Shown here: positions 25,913 to 33,979 of the stretch, piece by piece
How positions within the stretch are numbered: position 1 is the stretch's first letter
Layout: each line of letters starts with the position of its first letter
NCBI GenBank assembly: GCA_948330435.1
Contig: CAOJBY010000016.1
Span: 1-64,000, forward strand
Length of the DNA stretch: 64,000 bases
Direction: 5' to 3'
Origin: an uncultured Lachnoclostridium sp.
GTDB lineage: Bacteria; Bacillota; Clostridia; Lachnospirales; Lachnospiraceae
Notes under the pieces: model-generated
What the model saw: only the letters and a program-made list of their open reading frames with translations
The model's database searches: none
What the model was told of the DNA's origin: nothing
Translations under genes and position numbers: made by a program

Positions 25913-26576
25913 CCTTTGCGATGCGGCCGTCCTCGATGCGGATGATGCGATCGGACATTTGGGCTATCTCTTCGTTGTGAGTAATCATGACAATGGTCTG
26001 ATGGAAACGTTCACTGGTGATTTTTAAAAGTCCCATGACATCCTGGCTGGTTTTAGAATCCAGATTGCCGGTGGGCTCGTCAGCCAGAATGATTGCCGGC
26101 TTGCTTGCCAGTGCCCGGGCGATGGCAACCCGCTGCTGCTGCCCGCCGGAGAGATTTCCCGGGAGATTCTGAAGCTTTTCCTCCAAACCAAGGAGATCTA
26201 TGATCTGCTTGATGTATTTTTTATCCGGATGTCCGCCGTCCAATTCAATGGGAAGCAATATATTCTCTTTTACGTTCAGTACCGGAACCAGGTTGTAGTT
26301 TTGGAATACGAAGCCGATCTTTCTTCGGCGGAAGATGGTCAGGGCTTCTTCTTTGAATGAAAAGATGTCTTTTCCATCTACCAGGACTTTTCCGTCTGTA
26401 GGGCGGTCCAGGCCGCCCAGCATGTGGAGCAGGGTGGATTTGCCGCTTCCTGATGTTCCGACAATGGCGGTAAAGCTGCCGTTTTCTATCTTTAGGTTTA
26501 CGCCGTCCAGGGCTTTTACTGTGTTTTCGCCGGAACCGTAATGCTTTCGCAGGTCCTTTGTTTCCAGAATGGTCAT
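25902..26576 (-). CDS. ABC transporter ATP-binding protein (MacB/LolD type)
   Basis: The 224-residue ATPase has Walker A GTSGSGKST, Q-loop VFQNYNLVPVLNV, signature LSGGQQQRVAIARAL and Walker B ILADEPTGNLDS, with the H-loop in VMITHNEE. The QNYNLVP segment is typical of LolD/MacB/Bce-type ATPases that work with FtsX-type permeases. It drives the permease encoded just downstream. A GGAGG site precedes the ATG. The 216 bases upstream (26577-26792) contain a TATACT -10 near 26663 but no clear -35, so the promoter may need an activator such as the response regulator at 29168-29878. Confidence 0.95.
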   Translation of the reverse strand: MTILETKDLRKHYGSGENTVKALDGVNLKIENGSFTAIVGTSGSGKSTLLHMLGGLDRPTDGKVLVDGKDIFSFKEEALTIFRRRKIGFVFQNYNLVPVLNVKENILLPIELDGGHPDKKYIKQIIDLLGLEEKLQNLPGNLSGGQQQRVAIARALASKPAIILADEPTGNLDSKTSQDVMGLLKITSERFHQTIVMITHNEEIAQMSDRIIRIEDGRIAKDGE

Positions 26577-26792
26577 GTTGTTTGTCCTCCATTTTTGATT
26601 TTAATGAAATCAGGCTGTGGTCGTACATGATTTCTATGTAGCGATAGTAGTGCTTATACGTGGAGTATAGCACATGAAGATTTCTGGATTCTTTCTGAAA
26701 TATAACGGTTTTGAAAGATTTGTCATTTTCAATGATTTAAGTTTTCTAAGGCGGACGAGTCTTTGCATTAATCTGGTTGTGAAAAATAGGTT

Positions 26793-27512
26793 TTAATAGA
26801 GGTATTGTTTTTTTAGGTTATTTATTTCTGACTGGATGGCTTCTCTGTTGGCACTTTGGATGGTGAATGAACGGTGCATGGTGCATGGCTCTCCGGTTGC
26901 TTTTATGGTTCCGGTTTCTATACGTTCGTATTCTGTAAGGACACCGTATTCGTTGATGGTGTAGGATTCTGTGGCTTTTGCTTCTTTGATTTCATCACTG
27001 TTTTCCAGACTTCCTGCCACTTGCTTGTATTTATTGTTGTAAATTATGGTATAGCAGGTTTTCCCGTCCTGGTATTCTTTTGTAATGACCTCTACGGTTT
27101 TGGGAGTGACGTCTAAAAGGCCGCAGATGGGCTGTGTGTTGTGGAATGTATGATCGAGCATGTCTGTTGTCCACTCTTCTGTATAGGCCTGAAGCCATTC
27201 CTCCTCGGAAATCCATTTTCCCTGATCAGCCATATACCATTCAAGGGTGTCCGGATCTTTCCGGTAGTATTCTCTGTATACGGTGTCTTCATTTTCGGGA
27301 TCCAATACCTGAGTATAGCATTCTCCCTGGGATACCAGGTAATTGGCATGGGGCAGATCGATAACTTCTGATTCTATGTCAGTTTGGAAAGTGTAATCCA
27401 TCTTATAGTTTTCCAGACAATGATAATTGTCAATTCCCCGCTGTACTTCCTGTATCATCTGCTGCTCTTCTTTTGTCAGGGAGGTAGGTATCTGGCTTAG
27501 TAAACCTGTCAC
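26793..27512 (-). pseudogene. C-terminal part of a split membrane protein
   Basis: The frame encodes a soluble, probably extracellular region of about 240 residues (SLTKEEQQMIQEVQRGID at its start, NNLKKQYLY at its end) with no recognised fold. The same frame remains open upstream to 27575 and encodes a hydrophobic helix (WIPAVCAVILAVYYGAIF), but no ATG, GTG or TTG precedes that helix. The stop codon of the upstream gene (TGA, 27576-27578) is in the same frame, so the two pieces appear to be one 429-codon gene broken by a single nonsense codon. GTG at 27512 would give a product without its membrane anchor and lacks a clear ribosome site. Confidence 0.6.
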
Positions 27513-27575
27513 GAATATTGCTCCATAATATACTGCCAGAATAACCGCACAGACTGCCGGAATCCATGCTTCGCT

Positions 27576-28082
27576 TCAACGTCCCTTTTCTCCTGTCTCT
27601 TCATCAATCAACAAGGCATAATGAAGATATGCCAAATGACTGAGAAAAACCGCCAGCAGGATTCCTAGGACTGCCATTACCCATGGAAGCGGATGCTTTG
27701 CACCGCAAAAAATGAAAAACATGAGCCATGGAAAAGCTCCCATAGACAAGCTGCAACTCCAGAAATTCCATTTTCCTTTTCCTTTCTCGTAAAATTCCTG
27801 ATTTCCGTAATAGCAGCTATAAAGGAATCTTCCTGTTTCCATAACTGAGATAATCCCAAAAGTTAGAAGCTGAAAAAACATCTCCCCAATCAAACTTTCA
27901 CCCAAATATTTTTTTAAAAGGTCAAGTATCATCGGCCAGAAAATCATGAGAAAAATGAGTATTCGAATCAATGTCCGGTAGCACCAGTAATAGCTTTTCC
28001 ATTGAATTTGTTCCATCCGTTCGTCTTTTATGATGCTCTCCGGCTCTTTTAGGGCATTCCACAAAATCCATTTTTTTTTCAT
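27576..28082 (-). CDS. N-terminal part of a split multi-helix membrane protein
   Basis: The 168-residue product has about four hydrophobic helices (LIRILIFLMIFWPMILDLL, PLPWVMAVLGILLAVFLSHLAYL and others) after a charged N-terminus MKKKWILWNALKEPE. The ATG has a strong AAAGGAGGAAG site and follows the HTH remnant by 18 bases. The frame ends in TGA at 27576 with a coding-like continuation in the same frame, so this is probably a truncated product of a longer gene. Similar membrane proteins are commonly paired with small HTH regulators in Lachnospiraceae; the function is not known to me. Confidence 0.65.
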   Translation of the reverse strand: MKKKWILWNALKEPESIIKDERMEQIQWKSYYWCYRTLIRILIFLMIFWPMILDLLKKYLGESLIGEMFFQLLTFGIISVMETGRFLYSCYYGNQEFYEKGKGKWNFWSCSLSMGAFPWLMFFIFCGAKHPLPWVMAVLGILLAVFLSHLAYLHYALLIDEETGEKGR

Positions 28083-28100
28083 GAAGTCTTCCTCCTTTCC

Positions 28101-28196
28101 CTATTTCCAAAATATTTCATCCAGTGTTTTTCCTAAAACATGGCAGATGCTTAAGCATAGATTTAAGGCAGGATTATAGTCTCCCCGTTCGATCAT
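28101..28196 (-). pseudogene. 3' remnant of an XRE-family HTH regulator
   Basis: The 31 codons MIERGDYNPALNLCLSICHVLGKTLDEIFWK match the recognition helix and C-terminus of small XRE regulators, which normally begin about 30 residues earlier. Upstream of the ATG the sequence becomes the terminator of the histidine kinase gene, so the N-terminal half was lost. The stop lies 18 bases before the membrane protein gene, the usual spacing of such pairs. A 31-residue product could not form a complete HTH fold. Confidence 0.75.
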
Positions 28197-28210
28197 GTAT
28201 ATTTTACATA

Positions 28211-28256
28211 CAAAAAACAAAATAACAGAACCAAAGTTGTTTTCACCTCTGGTTCT
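28211..28256 (-). terminator. Terminator after the two-component genes
   Basis: On the minus strand AGAACCAGAG pairs with CTTTGGTTCT (10 bp, one G-U) and is followed by GTTATTTTGTTTTTTG. It starts two bases past the histidine kinase stop. The deletion boundary of the HTH remnant is just beyond the U-run. Confidence 0.85.
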
Positions 28257-28257
28257 G

Positions 28258-29175
28258 TCACCCTGTTCTTCTTGGAAGAAATACAGAGAATACGGTTTCT
28301 TCTCCGGATGTAACCTTGATGTATCCGCCCTGTGCACGTATAATCTCTCTTGCCAGATAAAGGCCAAGGCCGATGCCGTCTTTTTCCCGGACTCGCCCGG
28401 AACGGTAAAATCGCTGAAATATTTTAGGAAGTTCTTCCTCTCTGATTCCCATTCCGTGATCTACAATGTCAATCCGGTAAAAAAGTTCGTAGGGGGAACC
28501 CTGGATGAGTATGGTGTCACCTGGATGGGTGTATTTTACTGCATTATCCAGAATGTTCCAAAGTGCTTCCGCCGTCCATTTATAATCAAAGAAAGCCGTT
28601 TCCAGCCCCTCCTTTATGCGGCAGTGAATCTGAATCTGTTTCTGTTCGGCTAAGAGGGTGCCTTCCTCTGCTGTTTCATGCAAAAGCTTCCCCACCGAAT
28701 ATTCCTTTGGAGATAATTGAATGATTCCCTGCTCCAACCTGGAACTTTTAATCAGTGAGTCTATGAGAAATTTCAGCTTTTCTGCCTGAGCATTCAGTTG
28801 ATAAGCCAGTTCCCCCGCTTCCTTTGGTGCCTGTTCGGAAAGGAGTCCGGCATAGAGAAGCAGATTGGCTATGGGAGTTTTTGTTTGATGGGAAATGTCT
28901 GCAAGGAGGGAATGAATCTCTCCCTGTTCCTTTGAAAACTCTTGTTCTCTTCCTTCCTGCCGCCGAAGATACTGGCAAAGCCTTGCTTCTATTGAGGATA
29001 GATGGCTTTCGTCAAAATGTTGCTCTTCAAAACTTCCGTCTATAGCTGCCTCCAACATCTCCTCCAGCCGTTCCATTAGAAGCTCCGTTTGCTTTCGCTG
29101 TACAAAAATATATCCTACCGCCCCAAGAAAGGCTGCAAAGATCAGCCCTGTGCATAAAATCATATAGTTATCCAT
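28258..29175 (-). CDS. Sensor histidine kinase
   Basis: The 305-residue kinase has one clear N-terminal helix (YMILCTGLIFAAFLGAVGYIFV), no sizeable outside domain, the H-box LLADISHQTKTPIANL, then N-box ALWNILDNAVKYT, G1 DHGMGI and G2 GIGLGLYLAREII. Such short sensors usually read the state of an ABC transporter partner rather than a ligand of their own. The ATG at 29175 overlaps the response regulator stop by eight bases, so the longer start at 29319 inside that gene is rejected. Partner genes are the regulator upstream and, by inference, the ABC exporter at 23294-26576. Confidence 0.93.
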   Translation of the reverse strand: MDNYMILCTGLIFAAFLGAVGYIFVQRKQTELLMERLEEMLEAAIDGSFEEQHFDESHLSSIEARLCQYLRRQEGREQEFSKEQGEIHSLLADISHQTKTPIANLLLYAGLLSEQAPKEAGELAYQLNAQAEKLKFLIDSLIKSSRLEQGIIQLSPKEYSVGKLLHETAEEGTLLAEQKQIQIHCRIKEGLETAFFDYKWTAEALWNILDNAVKYTHPGDTILIQGSPYELFYRIDIVDHGMGIREEELPKIFQRFYRSGRVREKDGIGLGLYLAREIIRAQGGYIKVTSGEETVFSVFLPRRTG

Positions 29176-29878
29176 GGGTTCCGCTTCGCAGGGCACCGGT
29201 ACGATCATCCGACCAGGTATAGCCGATTCCATAGACTGTTTTAATGTATCTGGGTGTGGACGGATTATCCTCAAGCTTATCCCGGAGACGTTTGATCGTA
29301 ACCGACAAGGCATTCTCATCTACATATTGGGCACCGTCTGTCCAGATTCGATCTACCAACTCTGCCCGTGAGAGGGTAAGCCCCCGGTTCTCTATGAGCA
29401 GCCGCAAGAGCTTTTGCTCGGTTTTACTAAGCTCTATACGCTGGTTTCCTTTGATAAATTCCATACTGGAAAAGGAAAAATAAAACTTTCCTGCCTGATA
29501 TACCTGAATGCCTCCCCTGCGTCTTTTCCGCATCTGCGTATTGATTCTGGCCCGCAGGACCATAAGGCTGAAAGGCTTGGTAATATAATCATCTGCTCCC
29601 AGATCCAGACCTGTTACAATCTCGGTCTCCAGATCATTTGCGGTGAGGATCACCACCGGAATCTCCTGCTTTTCCTTAATCTCCTGTAATAGTTCCAGAC
29701 CGTTTCCGTCCGGCAGATTTAAGTCCAGAATTACCAGAGTAACCTCTTGATTCTTCAGTACTTCTCTGGCCTCTTCCAAATTCTGGGTCTGTAGAAATAT
29801 ATATCCCTCTGCTTTCAGTGCAAGGGCAATGCCGTTGCTTAAGGCTTTATCATCCTCTACAATCAAAATCTTTTCCAT
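29168..29878 (-). CDS. OmpR-family response regulator
   Basis: The 236-residue regulator has a receiver domain (ILIVEDDKALSNG, phospho-acceptor Asp in LVILDLNLPDGNG, Lys in DYITKPFS) and a winged-helix DNA-binding domain with LSRAELVDRIWTDG, VDENALSVTIKRLRDKL and IKTVYGIGYTW. The upstream region (29879-30005) is AT-rich and has TTCTTAAG/AAAAGAA-type repeats that could be its own operator. It is the first gene of a two-gene unit ending at 28211. Confidence 0.95.
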   Translation of the reverse strand: MEKILIVEDDKALSNGIALALKAEGYIFLQTQNLEEAREVLKNQEVTLVILDLNLPDGNGLELLQEIKEKQEIPVVILTANDLETEIVTGLDLGADDYITKPFSLMVLRARINTQMRKRRRGGIQVYQAGKFYFSFSSMEFIKGNQRIELSKTEQKLLRLLIENRGLTLSRAELVDRIWTDGAQYVDENALSVTIKRLRDKLEDNPSTPRYIKTVYGIGYTWSDDRTGALRSGTHG

Positions 29879-30005
29879 GAAATATACCCAGCTCCTTAAT
29901 TATGTATTCTTTGTGTGTGAGGAACTCATTTTCTCATCTTTTGATTGTAAGATAAGAACCTTGAAAAAGCTTGATTCTTTTCTTAAGAATTTTTGAACTT
30001 TTTTC

Positions 30006-30854
30006 TTATTCTTGTAAAATCGTCATACTTTCTCCATCACTGATACAGGTGATGGTTCCCTCGGAAGTAAGATATATCTGAGCACCTGTCTGTTGGAGTA
30101 CTTTTTGTACTTTCTCATCTCCCGGCTCCTCCTGAGAACATGTGATAATGGCAGCTTTCGCAGATACGGCTTCCAGAAATTCCTCAGAATTTTTTTCCTT
30201 TCTGCCATGATGAGGCACCTTAAGTAAATCATGGTTTAACTCAAATTCTGTCTGGTTTAACAATTCCTTTAAACGCTCTTTCTCACAATCTCCGGCAAAG
30301 AGAAAACGCTGCTCCTTGTAAGTCATACTGATCACGAGAGAAAAATCATTATCCTCTTCTGCATACTCCTGCTGCTGGGGTGGATAAATCAGACATTCCA
30401 CCCCATCAAAAGAAAGATTCCATGTATCTGTCACTCGTTCCGGCTGCTGCCCTATCTCCTCCAGAGTCTCCTGATATTCCTGGTACTGACCACTGTCTGA
30501 TTCATAATCCGGCTGTAGAATCCGTTCAACGTTCACCGCTTTTAAAATCTGATCCGCACCCCCAACATGATCTTTATCAAAATGTGTTAACACCAGATAA
30601 TTCAGGCTTTCTTTGCCCCGCTTTTCCAGATAACTCAAAATCACCTGGGAAGTGTTATCATATCCCGTATCGATCATCATACTGGTATTCTCCGTTTCAA
30701 TCAGAATAGCATCTCCTTTTCCCACATCAAAAAAAGTGATTTTTATAGCTTCATCTATACTATCCGTAGATGTTTTCCCTTTACAGCCTCCTAATAGGAG
30801 AAGAAAAGCCCAAAATATAACAAGGAAACTTTTTGACAGATTTTGCTTTTTCAT
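30006..30854 (-). CDS. Metallo-beta-lactamase-fold lipoprotein (ComEC C-domain-like)
   Basis: The 282-residue product begins with a lipoprotein signal (FLVIFWAFLLLLGGC) and carries a compact metallo-beta-lactamase domain: TFFDVGKGDAILIE, MMIDTGYD, LVLTHFDKDHVGG (HxxxDH metal site), FLFAGDCEKERL and the KVPHHGRKE strand. This pattern matches the extracellular hydrolase part of ComEC/Rec2, which acts on DNA or other phosphodiesters. Here it is a stand-alone surface protein. It overlaps the upstream surface-protein gene by four bases and ends the operon that includes a kinase and a prepilin peptidase. Confidence 0.88.
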   Translation of the reverse strand: MKKQNLSKSFLVIFWAFLLLLGGCKGKTSTDSIDEAIKITFFDVGKGDAILIETENTSMMIDTGYDNTSQVILSYLEKRGKESLNYLVLTHFDKDHVGGADQILKAVNVERILQPDYESDSGQYQEYQETLEEIGQQPERVTDTWNLSFDGVECLIYPPQQQEYAEEDNDFSLVISMTYKEQRFLFAGDCEKERLKELLNQTEFELNHDLLKVPHHGRKEKNSEEFLEAVSAKAAIITCSQEEPGDEKVQKVLQQTGAQIYLTSEGTITCISDGESMTILQE

Positions 30855-33800
30855 TTCATCATCTCACCTGTTCTTCTTTTCAGGTTATCATACCATCTTC
30901 TTGTCGCCACTACAACCCCTATGCCTATCAAAATCAACAGTCCCACAAAAAGTACAGCCCCTATGTTCTTCGGTTCATCATCTCCGGGGAACCGGAAACG
31001 GACCTGTTCTGTCACTAAAAAGCAGATGGGATCTGTCTCAGTCAAATTACCGGCTTCATCCCAGGCTTTTATTTCAAAAGTCTGCCAGTTTTTTGCACCA
31101 GAAGCAGAGTAAGTAAGTATTCCGTCTGCTTCCCTGAGTGTCTCCCCGTCATAATCAGCCACACATTGACCATTCAAATAAATCTGTGCTCCCGCAAGTG
31201 CATATTCATCCCGGAGTTCAGCCCGGATCTCCAGGTTCTTTCCCTGTATACGCTCCCTGTCCTTTACTCCTGTCACTACGATACCCGGCCCGGTCTTGTC
31301 CACAATAAATTCCAGAGTTTTCCCCTTTATCCGGTTATTGGAAGTGTTTTTTGCCTGATCCTCTGAATATAGAGTCACCAGATAAATACCTTCCTTTTGA
31401 AAGTTTTCCTTTCCAATCTGATACCGGTATGTTTTCCAGGTGCTTTTTGTTCCTCGTCTCTCTACCTGATAGTCTCTGCCCTCCTTAAGTTGCACAATCT
31501 CCCCTTCTCGATTACTGGTTACCTGATAATAATTCAGAAAATCCGGATTGTATTCCGTAATCACAAGTTCCGGTTCCGAAGAAGTATAGCGGCTTCCTCC
31601 AGAACCTGCCAAAAGATTTGTTGCTTCATCCAACTCATAGACCGATCCAAACCGGTTTACAGAAAAAGTAAGTTCGGCTTCTGTAATGTTTCCTGCCAAA
31701 TCACCGACTTTTGCTTTGATTCGGTACAAGTCATCATTTTCCGGAAGTCGCTCAAAATCTCCCCAGAGTATGGTAAACCCATTTTCTTCGCTGCTCCTTG
31801 CACAGGCCGGGAGTTCTCCCTTTCCACTGCTTCCTGTAAAGTTCACAAGTGTTTGCTCTGAATCAAAATTTGTGTCCGCACATCGAAGTCTTGGTGCAAC
31901 CGTTTCACGATTTGCTGACAGATCTGCCACATTTTCAAAGACAAGTTCTGGTGGAGTCTGGTCAATCACAAACTCTTCCGAATGATAAGGAATGGCTTCA
32001 TTTCCTGCCAAATCTGTACAGCGAACCTCCCACCGAAATCTTCCATCCTCACAGAAATTAATCCCTGCCCGAAAACTGTCCTCTTCCCATTGACGCAGAA
32101 CTCCAAGTTCTGGTCCTGAGACAGTTTCTTCTTTATTGGTTCCATTTGGAAAACTGACCAAATCCTCCGGGCGAAAGTTTCGCTCTTTTATCTCAAGGAC
32201 CGCATTGCGGTCTTTCGAATAGTAATACTCATTTAAAGCCTCCAAGTCATCCCAATGTACCAGCAAAACCGGCGGTGTCTTATCAATGACAAAGGTTTCT
32301 GTCTTCTCGTAACTTCCCTTGTTTCCCGCCGCATCCTGGCAGGTAAAATCAAAAGAATATTCTCCATCCCTGTTAAAAACAAGTTCCGTGGTCCAGGTGC
32401 AGCTATCGCTGTGATTCAAGTCGCCGGGGTCCGATGAGCCGCCACATCTTTCCCCCGCCTGATGTGACCAGACAAGTGTCTGTTCCTCCATTCCCATAAG
32501 CTGAAACTCAACCCGTTTGGGATCAAAATTTCGCTCTTTTACTATGATACGGGCTACCTGATCGGCACAATAATACCTTTCATTTCTCACATCCTGATTG
32601 CTCCACTCTACTTTCACCTTCGGTGGTGTGGTATCAATGTGGATGACAGGAATTTCCGTAAGTTCTGTCGTATGCCCCGCAAAGTCTGTAAGACATCCCG
32701 AAAGGGAAATATTATTTTGATTATTTTCGGCGGCCGGAATGGTTAAGACATGCTCAATCGTCCTTTGTATCTCCTCTCCCTCTTCCTCGAAAACCAGCAA
32801 TTCTTTTTGATTTCCGGCTTCCAATCCTACGGAGCGAATTCCTGAAAAACCATCCTCCATTTTAAACCGCAGATTCACATCATCCCGATAGAACCCCTCT
32901 CTTCCTTTTTCTGTTTCTTCCAGAAAAACTTTTGCATAAGAAGTTTTTTTATGCATCTGTTCAGACTCAATTAAGAGTCCCTTTGTCTGTGTCCAATCCT
33001 CCATCAAGTTTCCCGAGCAATCCCAAGCCCTTGCACGAATGAATCCTTTAAAAGATAAGGGAATAGAAATAACGGTATAAGCTTTCCTGTTTTCCTCTTC
33101 ATATGTGAGATCTTTCCCCGGCTCTGCCTTTCCGGTTATCCGAAAAGGTTCCAATTCTTCTTCGCCTCCCATGCCCTCACAGATATATGTAATTCCTCCA
33201 ACACCACTGAGCCCATCCTCGGCCTGAATTTTTATCCTTAATTCAGGCTGAAAAAAATATCCGAACGTTACCTGATTGATAAGTTTCTTAAGGAAAGTCT
33301 GATGCTCTGCCTCCCAGGTGATTCCGCCCTGCCCAGGGATTTCGGGTGCTGTCCGATCCAGGCAAAAGCTTCCAAGTTCCATATATCCTTCTTCGCTCTT
33401 TTTGGGAACATTTCCGGTTTTATCCTGTATTTTAGCTGATATATAGTAATTAGCCTCTTTTTTTATGTGAAGTTCAAGCCTGTATATACCTGTTTCCTCC
33501 TGAAACTCCCAACCATACACTTCTTTCTCTGCGGATTCTTGCCCGACCGCATCAAATGTCTCCAGATAAATCTTTGTTTCTTCCAGGTCAAGCTCTGCTT
33601 CCAGTATTACCAGCTCCATAGTAATTTCTTCCTTCGTTTGATAACCGGAAACCAATTCCAATTCATTCCCCTGTTCATCTTTCCATAGAATTGAAACTTC
33701 CGGTGCTGTAACATCTTTTGATTCCTCCGCTTCCTCCTGTTCTTCGTCTCCGCTCTCCGTCACCACTTCGTTAGCCTGAACATTCAGACCATAAGAAATA

Positions 33801-33979
33801 CTACATTGCAATACAAGTACACAGACCAGTACAAAAATCCAGCGTCGTTTCCGTATAATCTCCGGAATCCGAAAACATACAAGCATTACAAGTGTTACTG
33901 ACAGCAATATCATTGCTGCTGTTCCCGAAAAAATCCATACCTTATGATATATTTCTAATAATTGTTCCACATACTCCAT
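30851..33979 (-). CDS. Large membrane-anchored modular surface protein (1042 aa)
   Basis: An N-terminal helix (IFSGTAAMILLSVTLVMLVC), a second helix (RWIFVLVCVLVLQCSISYGL) and a C-terminal helix (IGAVLFVGLLILIGIGVVVA) with a short basic tail enclose a long outside region of Ig-like repeats. The repeats share the pattern TxPPxVxVxW, then YY-x-D-R/Q-x-A-x-I-x-x-KERNF (two clear copies) and CxDxAGN-type turns ending in VIDxTPP. The function is unknown; repeat proteins of this sort bind other surface polymers. The ATG at 33979 has an AAGGAG site inside the kinase gene end (38-base overlap). Co-transcription with the kinase suggests joint regulation. Confidence 0.85.
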   Translation of the reverse strand: MEYVEQLLEIYHKVWIFSGTAAMILLSVTLVMLVCFRIPEIIRKRRWIFVLVCVLVLQCSISYGLNVQANEVVTESGDEEQEEAEESKDVTAPEVSILWKDEQGNELELVSGYQTKEEITMELVILEAELDLEETKIYLETFDAVGQESAEKEVYGWEFQEETGIYRLELHIKKEANYYISAKIQDKTGNVPKKSEEGYMELGSFCLDRTAPEIPGQGGITWEAEHQTFLKKLINQVTFGYFFQPELRIKIQAEDGLSGVGGITYICEGMGGEEELEPFRITGKAEPGKDLTYEEENRKAYTVISIPLSFKGFIRARAWDCSGNLMEDWTQTKGLLIESEQMHKKTSYAKVFLEETEKGREGFYRDDVNLRFKMEDGFSGIRSVGLEAGNQKELLVFEEEGEEIQRTIEHVLTIPAAENNQNNISLSGCLTDFAGHTTELTEIPVIHIDTTPPKVKVEWSNQDVRNERYYCADQVARIIVKERNFDPKRVEFQLMGMEEQTLVWSHQAGERCGGSSDPGDLNHSDSCTWTTELVFNRDGEYSFDFTCQDAAGNKGSYEKTETFVIDKTPPVLLVHWDDLEALNEYYYSKDRNAVLEIKERNFRPEDLVSFPNGTNKEETVSGPELGVLRQWEEDSFRAGINFCEDGRFRWEVRCTDLAGNEAIPYHSEEFVIDQTPPELVFENVADLSANRETVAPRLRCADTNFDSEQTLVNFTGSSGKGELPACARSSEENGFTILWGDFERLPENDDLYRIKAKVGDLAGNITEAELTFSVNRFGSVYELDEATNLLAGSGGSRYTSSEPELVITEYNPDFLNYYQVTSNREGEIVQLKEGRDYQVERRGTKSTWKTYRYQIGKENFQKEGIYLVTLYSEDQAKNTSNNRIKGKTLEFIVDKTGPGIVVTGVKDRERIQGKNLEIRAELRDEYALAGAQIYLNGQCVADYDGETLREADGILTYSASGAKNWQTFEIKAWDEAGNLTETDPICFLVTEQVRFRFPGDDEPKNIGAVLFVGLLILIGIGVVVATRRWYDNLKRRTGEMMK

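Noticed and set aside
28197..28367. Longer start for the XRE remnant giving an 88-residue protein
   Set aside because: The added residues are translated from the terminator and the 3' end of the histidine kinase gene and have no HTH similarity.
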